From Neodontobutis hainanensis (Eukaryota; Chordata; Actinopteri; Gobiiformes; Odontobutidae): 64,000 nucleotides of DNA. The number at the start of each line of letters is the position of its first letter. The stretch's first letter is position 1. The position numbers and the translations under genes were made by a program. A model generated the notes under the pieces. That model made no database searches and was not told the origin of the DNA. It saw only the letters and a list, made by a program, of their open reading frames with translations. This document shows positions 57,677-64,000 of the stretch, in pieces. The stretch spans positions 1 through 64,000 of the forward strand of contig JALDNG010003578.1 of NCBI GenBank assembly GCA_024349245.1, in the 5' to 3' direction.

Positions 57677-60600
57677 CCCTCTGGAGGATATACGCGGCGT
57701 TTTGCGGCTTAATCTCCTGATAACGCCGAAAATAACTTAAATTGCACTTCCAGTTTTGATCGTACAGATAAGAGCAACACATCAATCAAATCTGTAAAGG
57801 GTCTACTTTTTTTTGTATACACTCATGATAAAAACAAAACGCTGTACTTTTGTAGAATAAAGAAAATAAACAGAGTGCGTTATCTGCCATCTCTGTCTCT
57901 GTCACCTCTCTTCACAGACACCTAAATGAAACATCCCGAATCTCAGCGAATACTTGCCTCAAATACAAGATAAATATATGTATAGAAAGCTTGAAATGTC
58001 TACTTTTAAATAAACAGATTCAAGTAAAAAACAAATAATCTATTTTTATGTAATTTATATGAACGTAAGGACTGGTCCAGTTTCTCCTGTATCGTCTCAT
58101 TATAGATAATGTGTTCCCGCCTCCCTCTTAGCGCGCTGTTCATATGGAAATGAACTGAGGTGAGCCAGGTAATCACGTACACGCCCCCGAGAAATGACAT
58201 AAAACGCGTCAAGTTTCATCATAGAACTACTTACTTTTTTCTGCGCATTTGGATGATGGCACGCTACACGGGTGAAGAAGCACTTCGGATGGTCATGGAC
58301 AGCGACGAAGAGGCTACTTTCTCCTCAGAGGAAGAACATGACTCAGATGATGAATGTTTGCATTATGAAGAACGCCTGGATCCAGCGGAGGATATAATTC
58401 CTGACGAGTAAGCCTTTTATTATTACCTTCATGATTTAAAATGTTGCTCAGCTATAGCATCTTTTATATCTACATTTGGACGTCTCCAAACAGGCTGACT
58501 AAAATCAGAGCAAAGTGCGTATTTATATTATGATATATGATGATGATATATAGCCTATATAACTATATAATACATATATAATGCTATAGGCCGATATAAA
58601 CATAAATGGGCTACAATATTATCTCTCTTACAAAAAATAACCATGTTTTTTTGTAATCTATTTTATTTTTATTTTTTTTTTTTTTACATTGTGGATTGTT
58701 TAGACTGTATTTTTCCAAATGGTGAAATTGTTTACCAACTTAGCTTTTGTTGGCGAATATCAGATGTGGTAAAAGTTTCAAAAGCGTTATACCCGGCTAT
58801 TGGCGTCGCGATTGTCCGAGGTGTAAATGTATCATAAAGCTGCAAATGTCGCTGATAAGTGGGCCATCGGCAGACATATACGCGTCTATTCTTATCAATG
58901 ATGTAATATATTATCAGTTATGAATCCTCTGGTAATTGCTAACAACAGTTTCAATTTTCTTTTAGGACTGTGGCTGCATCACCGGCATCATGCATAACAA
59001 AGGCACGCGAGTCCCGTGTTTTGACTTCGCTGGAAAATCATACAGAGTAAGTGCAAAGTATTGTACTTTTATTATGCCTATGCCTAAATAATATGGAAAC
59101 ATTATTTGTGGTTTGGATGACACAATAAGCAAATCTTCCTGTATGGGTTAATAGAAATTGTACTATTGATATGCCTATATCCCACATGAAAAAAATATAT
59201 TGTAATTTAGCTATAGTAAATACTATAGTGTTTTTGAACCATACTATAGTAAAGTGTATTGTACTGTATATATTATAGTATTTACAACACTAATTCTTAA
59301 TAAATGTCATCAGTTGTTAACAACAATATTTTTAAGACTTCAAATACACCACTTTCATGTTTTACCTACATCAAAAATGCTCATTTTTATTTTTATTCTT
59401 TATTTCAGATGTGAAAATAACAGTGCAAAAGAACCTGTGGCAAAGAGAGCTAAAAAAAATAAGCATCCCACTTGGTCATGGAAAACAGAGGATGATATTG
59501 ACATGGCTCCACAGGCTCTGAGATTCCTGCCCACACGGGAACCTGGACCACAACTAAGACCATGTGATGCACACACTCCCATGAGTCTATTCAAAACGTT
59601 TTTTTCTGAAACTGCTGTGTCAACTCTGTGTCGAAACACCAATGCTCAGGCTGCCAGGGCATGTGCAAAGGGACATAAATATAAATGGACAGACGTCAGC
59701 ATCAGTGAGCTGTACTGCTACATTGGGCTACTCTTCTACATGGCCATGGTGAAGTTGAGTTCCATCACAGACTATTGGCGGCAGAACAATCTTTTCTCTG
59801 TTCCTTTTCCTGCCACAATCATGTCAAGGGACAGATACCGCACCATTTCATGGAATCTGCACATGAGTCACCCAGATGCAGACCAGGACAATGACAAAAA
59901 AAGGGGCACAGCTGAACATGACCGTCTTTTCAGGATCAGACCCCTCATGGACACTATCCGGCTTGCATGTAAGGGCATCTATCATCCAAGAAAAATTTGG
60001 CAGTGGATGAAAGAATGGTGGCATGCAAAGCAAACACAGGAATGACTCAGTACATGAAAGCCAAGCCAACCAAATGGGGATTCAAGTTGTTTGTTCTTGC
60101 GGACTCATCAAATGGATATACTGCAGACTTTGCTGTTTACACAGGAAAGAACCACTTTCCCACAGGCCATGGACTTTCATATGATGCTGTGACATCTCTG
60201 TTGGACCGTACAGTTTTGGGCTCTGGGTACCATGTATACATGGATAATTTTTACACTAGTCCCAAGCTCCTAAGAGACTTGTTCGCTTTGAAGTTCGGTG
60301 CATGTGGGACTTACAGAGACAACAGGAAAGATTGCCCTCGGAATGCAGCTAACTCACTCACCAAAAAATCTGTGAGGGGCTCCATCAGGTGGATTCGAGA
60401 CAAACATCTTGTGTTTGTGAAATGGATGGACACACGAGAGGTGTCTGTCTGCTCCACCATCCATGCTGCTTATACAGGAGACAATGTGCAGAGGAGGGCG
60501 AAAACACAAAATGGATGGAGGACAAAGAGTTTTCCATGTCCTGCACCTGTGACTGCCTACAACCAGCACATGGGGGGCGTTGACCTGTCTGATCAGCTGT

Positions 60601-61756
60601 TACAATACTACAGTACACAGCACAAAACAATGAAGTGGTACAGAAAGCTTTTTCTACACTTCTTGGACATTGCTGCCACCAATGCTTTTATTGTGCACAA
60701 AGAGCTTTATGGCACCATGACCCACAAGGAGTTTATGGAAGAACTAATTGCAGAGCTCTGTGGTGTGTCACAGAAAATACCACCCAAGCGGACCAGTGCT
60801 GACCATGTGCCTTTTCCAGGAACTGAGCAGACATCAGATGCCACTACTGGTCGCCGGACTTGTGTGCTTTGCAAAGCAAAGCATGGTAAGAGGCAGGACA
60901 CTCCTTGGAAATGCCAGGCATGTGATGTGCACTTGTGTGTCCAGGTGAAAAGGAACTGTTTCCTAGAGTGGCATAAAGATGTATAACTGTGCAATTCTGG
61001 GTACTGTGTGACATAGTGACCCCTTTTTTTATCTTGCACTCTTCCTGTTTACATTTTTTTTTTGCACTTTTCCTGTTTCCAATGTTTGTTTGTTTTTTTG
61101 CATAGTTTCACCTTGATTGTGTCTTCTGTGTTCTTGCTAACTTCTAAAGTTATTTTGTGTGATAGTTAAATATTCTAAATAATAAACAAAAAATATATAC
61201 ATTTATTTTGTCCTCGCATTCTTTCTTGTAATTCTTCCCCTCTCAGTCACACGGCTGACTGAATGGCTCATTATGCAGCTCATTATGCGGGCCTTTGTCT
61301 TCTCAGGTATGAAGGACAATGATATTCATGATGGTTCACGCCCTCTCGCATAGACCCTTTCAACACAAAAAGTGTCTTAGAAAATTTAAATCAATATATT
61401 GTTTTCTGTGAGTGAGTAAACAAGATGATTTTCACATCATTTAGAAAGAAAAATTCTAGGCTACAAGCTCCAGTTCTCAAAAGTCCCGGGAACCAATTTT
61501 CTGTATGTGTTTTATTGCCTTATTCAAGTGATTTAACATTTTTAGTTTTTCACTAACCACGCATAACATTTTTTTTCTCAAAAACACAATCATGTACATA
61601 CATGCTGCTCACATATTATTATAGCCTAGTTTGTGCTGATTACAGTGAGATTAAACTTTAGCCATTTAGATATTTATAAGAAACTGAAAAAAGCACAAAT
61701 GTCAGGGCATGACAAAACTTCTCCAAGCCCCAAAAATACCCTTAGACTCCAGAGGG
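57677..61756 (+). mobile_element. piggyBac transposon, nearly intact, 4080 bp
   Basis: Flanked by TTAA target duplications (57673-57676, 61757-61760). Both tips read CCCTCTGGAG inward, a 10-bp perfect terminal inverted repeat. It encodes a three-exon transposase (58253-60986) followed by AATAAA at 61181-61186. It is inserted in an L2-like LINE: LTGLSKRV lies on the left and QLQLIQNAAARVL-type text on the right. Confidence 0.93.
58253..60986 (+). pseudogene. piggyBac transposase (PGBD-like), single one-base frameshift
   Basis: Exons 58253-58407 (MMARYTGEEALRMVMDSDEE, acidic N-terminus; donor GA|gtaagc), 58966-59046 (acceptor cttttag, donor GA|gtaagt) and 59409-60986, phases 2-2, about 605 residues in all, normal for the family. 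The catalytic DDD triad is present: VDERMV (codon at 60006), YMDNFYTSP (60243) and GGVDLSDQ (60582). The C-terminal cysteine-rich DNA-binding domain is complete (CVLCKAKH, WKCQACDVHLC, RNCFLEWH). The only lesion is one A missing from the A run at 59991-59995, just before the first catalytic aspartate. An assembly error in the homopolymer is possible, in which case the gene would be intact. Confidence 0.9.
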
Positions 61757-61760
61757 TTAA

Positions 61761-61865
61761 GACAGCTGCAGCTTATTCAGAACGCTGCTGCTCGGGTTCT
61801 AACTAACACCAGGAAGTACAACACTGGTAATTATGTGAGTCGCTTTGGATAAAAACGTCAGCTAT
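61761..61865 (+). mobile_element. L2-like LINE, right part with 3' tail
   Basis: 'gacagctgcagcttattcag aacgctgctgctcgggtt' continues the RT frame interrupted at 57672. After a deletion, 'gagtcgctttggataaaaac gtcagctatgaataaatg' is the L2-type 3' tail, the complement of the tail seen on SINE copies 1 and 2. Confidence 0.75.
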
Positions 61866-61879
61866 GAATAAATGTAAAT

Positions 61880-62650
61880 ATAACAATATTCAAGGGGAGG
61901 TTAAAAGCCTTCCTCTTTAGCTCCACCTATAATAATAATAATAATAAGTTTGTAGGGGCGCTAGAGGGCCATTTTAAAGCTAACCCTTTTATTTACATAT
62001 CTTTGTGTTCAGGTCGTGAATGTGCACAAACGCCTTTTTGGGTCCAACTTGATCCGAGAAGGCGTTTGAGAGTTAACGGATAATTTATTACCACAAAAAT
62101 GGCCGCCTCGTTACAGGCTTGCCACACCCACACCCGATAAGATATCAAAAACAAAATGACTTTTTTTGTTGGCACATGTGTCTAGATGATACTCACCAAA
62201 ATTGGGGCCATTTAGACAAAAACACAATGAGTTGAATCTTTTGGCGTAAGGGGTGCGATTTAGGTGGCCGCGCTTTCACCCCACATGGCGGACTTCCTGT
62301 TGAGTTTAGGCTGTGGCTGTCATAGACTTTTCTGTTTGCCCTGAGGTGTGCTATGGATGTACCAAGTTTCATTTTTCTACGTTGGAAAAAATGTACTTTC
62401 ACTTTCCATAGGCCCAATGTATTTTTACTTTTCTAGGGTCGCCACTGAGTCATTTTTCATATTTTTCTTTCGGGACTTCAAATACATAAATTTTTCGCCG
62501 ACCTTGAACTTTGGGCCCAATAAAAATGACTTTTTGTGCATGTTCACTGGGTCAAATTAAGGATCATTTTGCAGAAAAAAATAAAATAATCCGAGCAAAA
62601 ACAATAGGCCCTCCCGGCTATCACCGGCTCGGGCCTAATAATAATAATTA
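61880..62650. mobile_element. Interspersed noncoding repeat, copy 1
   Basis: Contains AAT runs at both edges (61932-61946, about 62635-62650), 'ggggcgctagaggg', 'gcggacttcctgttgagttt' and 'gatgtaccaagtttcat', and ends 'caccggctcgggcctaata'. The central 250 bases recur at 63230-63500. Confidence 0.6.
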
Positions 62651-63179
62651 GCCGCAGCGCGATAAAGGCCCTCGCCTCCCTTGCGACCGCGGGGACACAT
62701 GTACTCGGAGAAATGCATTTCGTGCTTTAAAGCGTAAACTTCACGATAATGTCAAATAACCGGGCCTGTGCCTCTGCTTGAATCTTCTTCTGGCTGGAGC
62801 CTGCTTCATCACCTCGGGCCTGTGCTACTGCTGGGGCCTGCTACACCACCTTGTATTTAGAGTTAAAGGTCTCCACATTCCCTGGTTTTCCTGGGATCTG
62901 TCTGAACTTATAAAAATAATAGATTATGTTTGGGCTAAGGCGAGAAAAACAAAATACTGACTGGAGATTTGCTCAGAAATTGCTGCACCCGCCTGTTAAA
63001 AAGTAAAAATGTAAATATTACTTGTCTAAAAAAACAAGTTTACAAGTTCCAAAAGATTCTGAAGAGCTTTCCAAGGCTCTAGTCTTGGCTCTGGAGGAGC
63101 GTCCTCTAAAGGAAGGATCCTGGCATTTTGTAAATGGCATTTATTTCCCAAAGAAATGGCTGCCTCTTCACAGGCTCAT
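62651..63179. other. No gene recognised
   Basis: A GC-rich patch (agccgcagcgcgataaaggc) then ordinary AT-rich text. The open stretch from 63022 (SLQVPKDSEELSKALVLALE) has no recognisable domain and runs into the next repeat. Confidence 0.35.
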
Positions 63180-64000
63180 TACGACCACAGCCGTAAATGT
63201 ATCAAAAAACAAAATGACAACTTTGGTTGGCACTCGTGTCTAGATAATACTCAACAAATTTGGGGCCTTTTAGAAAAAAACACATTGGGTTTAATCTTTT
63301 GATGCAAAGTGCGATTTAGGTGGTCCCGTGTTCCACCCCACCTGGCGGACTTCCTGTTGAGTTTAGGCTGTGACTGTCATAGACTTTTCTGTTTGCCCTG
63401 AGGTGTTCTATGGATGTACCAAGTTTCATTTTTCTACGTTGGAAAAAATTACTTTCACTTTCAATAGGCCGAATGTATTTTCATTTTCCAGGGTCGCCAC
63501 TGAGTCATTTCTTTTATAATTTTTTCAAATACTTAAGATACATCAATATTTCGCCAGGCTTAAGTTTAGTGGCCAATAAAATTTAATTTTTGCACATTTA
63601 CTGGGTCAAAATTAAGGATAATTTTGCAGAAAAATTTGCAGAAAAATAAAATTTAAATAAAAATATAAATTGAGCAAAAACAACAAGAAAAGGCATTGTC
63701 TATTTTGCACACAAGTGTTTAGCTCATTTTGCCTAAGTTTGGTGTTTGTGGAATGAAGCAGCTATTTTCTGTCAATTTTTAAAAGTGAGGTGTATTCTAA
63801 CGAGGTTCACATTTTCAATTCAAAATGGCCGCCTTCTCGTGTGTGATAGGGTGTGGTCCCCATTGGCTTTTATGTTTATAAGCCCATGCTGGATGTGTGT
63901 ACCAAGTTTCATTTGCCTAGGACAAACTAAAATTTTCCCTTCCCATTGACTTTTTCCACATATTTGCGCTATGGCAACACATTTATAAATAGGGGGTGGT
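63180..64000. mobile_element. Interspersed noncoding repeat, copy 2, running off the window
   Basis: Shares with copy 1 the words 'tggcggacttcctgttgagt', 'cttttctgtttgccctgagg', 'atggatgtaccaagtttcat' and 'ttttctacgttggaaaaaat'. It continues past 63650 with further 'aaaatggccgcc' and 'accaagtttcatttg' text typical of this repeat type. Confidence 0.55.

Overview
This is eukaryotic genomic DNA, almost certainly from a ray-finned (percomorph-type) teleost. The evidence is spliced vertebrate-style exons with GT..AG borders and the mix of mobile elements: R4-clade (Rex6-like), RTE (Rex3-like) and L2/CR1-like LINEs, tRNA-derived SINEs with the 'gtcttgcccaaggacac' core, a Ty3/Gypsy chromovirus, a piggyBac element, a hAT-like element, and long microsatellites and minisatellites. 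No bacterial genes, CRISPR arrays, rRNA genes or genuine tRNA genes were seen.

The only host gene that can be read with confidence is a plus-strand scavenger-receptor cysteine-rich (SRCR) receptor gene. It starts at an ATG at 13157 with a signal-peptide exon and runs past the last SRCR exon I can see (ends 56660). It reads: signal peptide (13157-13205, 16924-16953), then three pairs of SRCR exons: type I (21209-21499, 29333-29626, 49008-49295) alternating with type II (25780-26076, 45719-46015, 56364-56660). Every border is phase 1, so any exon can be skipped or duplicated without a frame change. Between a II exon and the next I exon lies a duplicated block with candidate small phase-1 stalk exons (28577-28678 and 28935-28985; 47808-47915 and 48172-48222). 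Behind each type I exon lies a block, very similar in all three copies, that could encode an in-frame terminal exon with a stop overlapping AATAAA. Each type II exon is preceded by a tandem 42-bp repeat that carries its own splice acceptor and is open in frame.

Layout. 1-2.4 kb: LINE and DNA-transposon debris. 2.8-4.1 kb: unidentified coiled-coil/basic coding sequence broken by two frameshifts. 5.7-7.0 kb: minus-strand multi-exon pseudogene of a teleost family of unknown function. 7.6-11.05 kb: a 3.4-kb array of an 11-bp minisatellite. 12.8-13.16 kb: a related 17-bp minisatellite that runs into the SRCR start codon. 13.2-21.1 kb: introns 1-2 with LINE, hAT, solo LTR, SINE and a Rex6-like LINE. 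21.2-30.3 kb: first SRCR cassettes. 30.4-45.5 kb: a giant intron of nested transposons (an LTR element broken by a Gypsy element that itself carries a SINE; an interspersed repeat; a second Rex6-like LINE with two insertions). 45.7-56.7 kb: further SRCR cassettes with LINEs between them. 56.7-61.9 kb: an L2-like LINE split by a nearly intact 4.08-kb piggyBac element with TTAA duplications. 61.9-64 kb: interspersed repeats.

The genes do not form an operon or pathway. The coherent story is an innate-immune-type receptor gene whose extracellular domain array has grown by duplication of exon pairs in a repeat-rich locus. All exon calls rest on reading frames, splice consensus and domain motifs; no transcript data were available.
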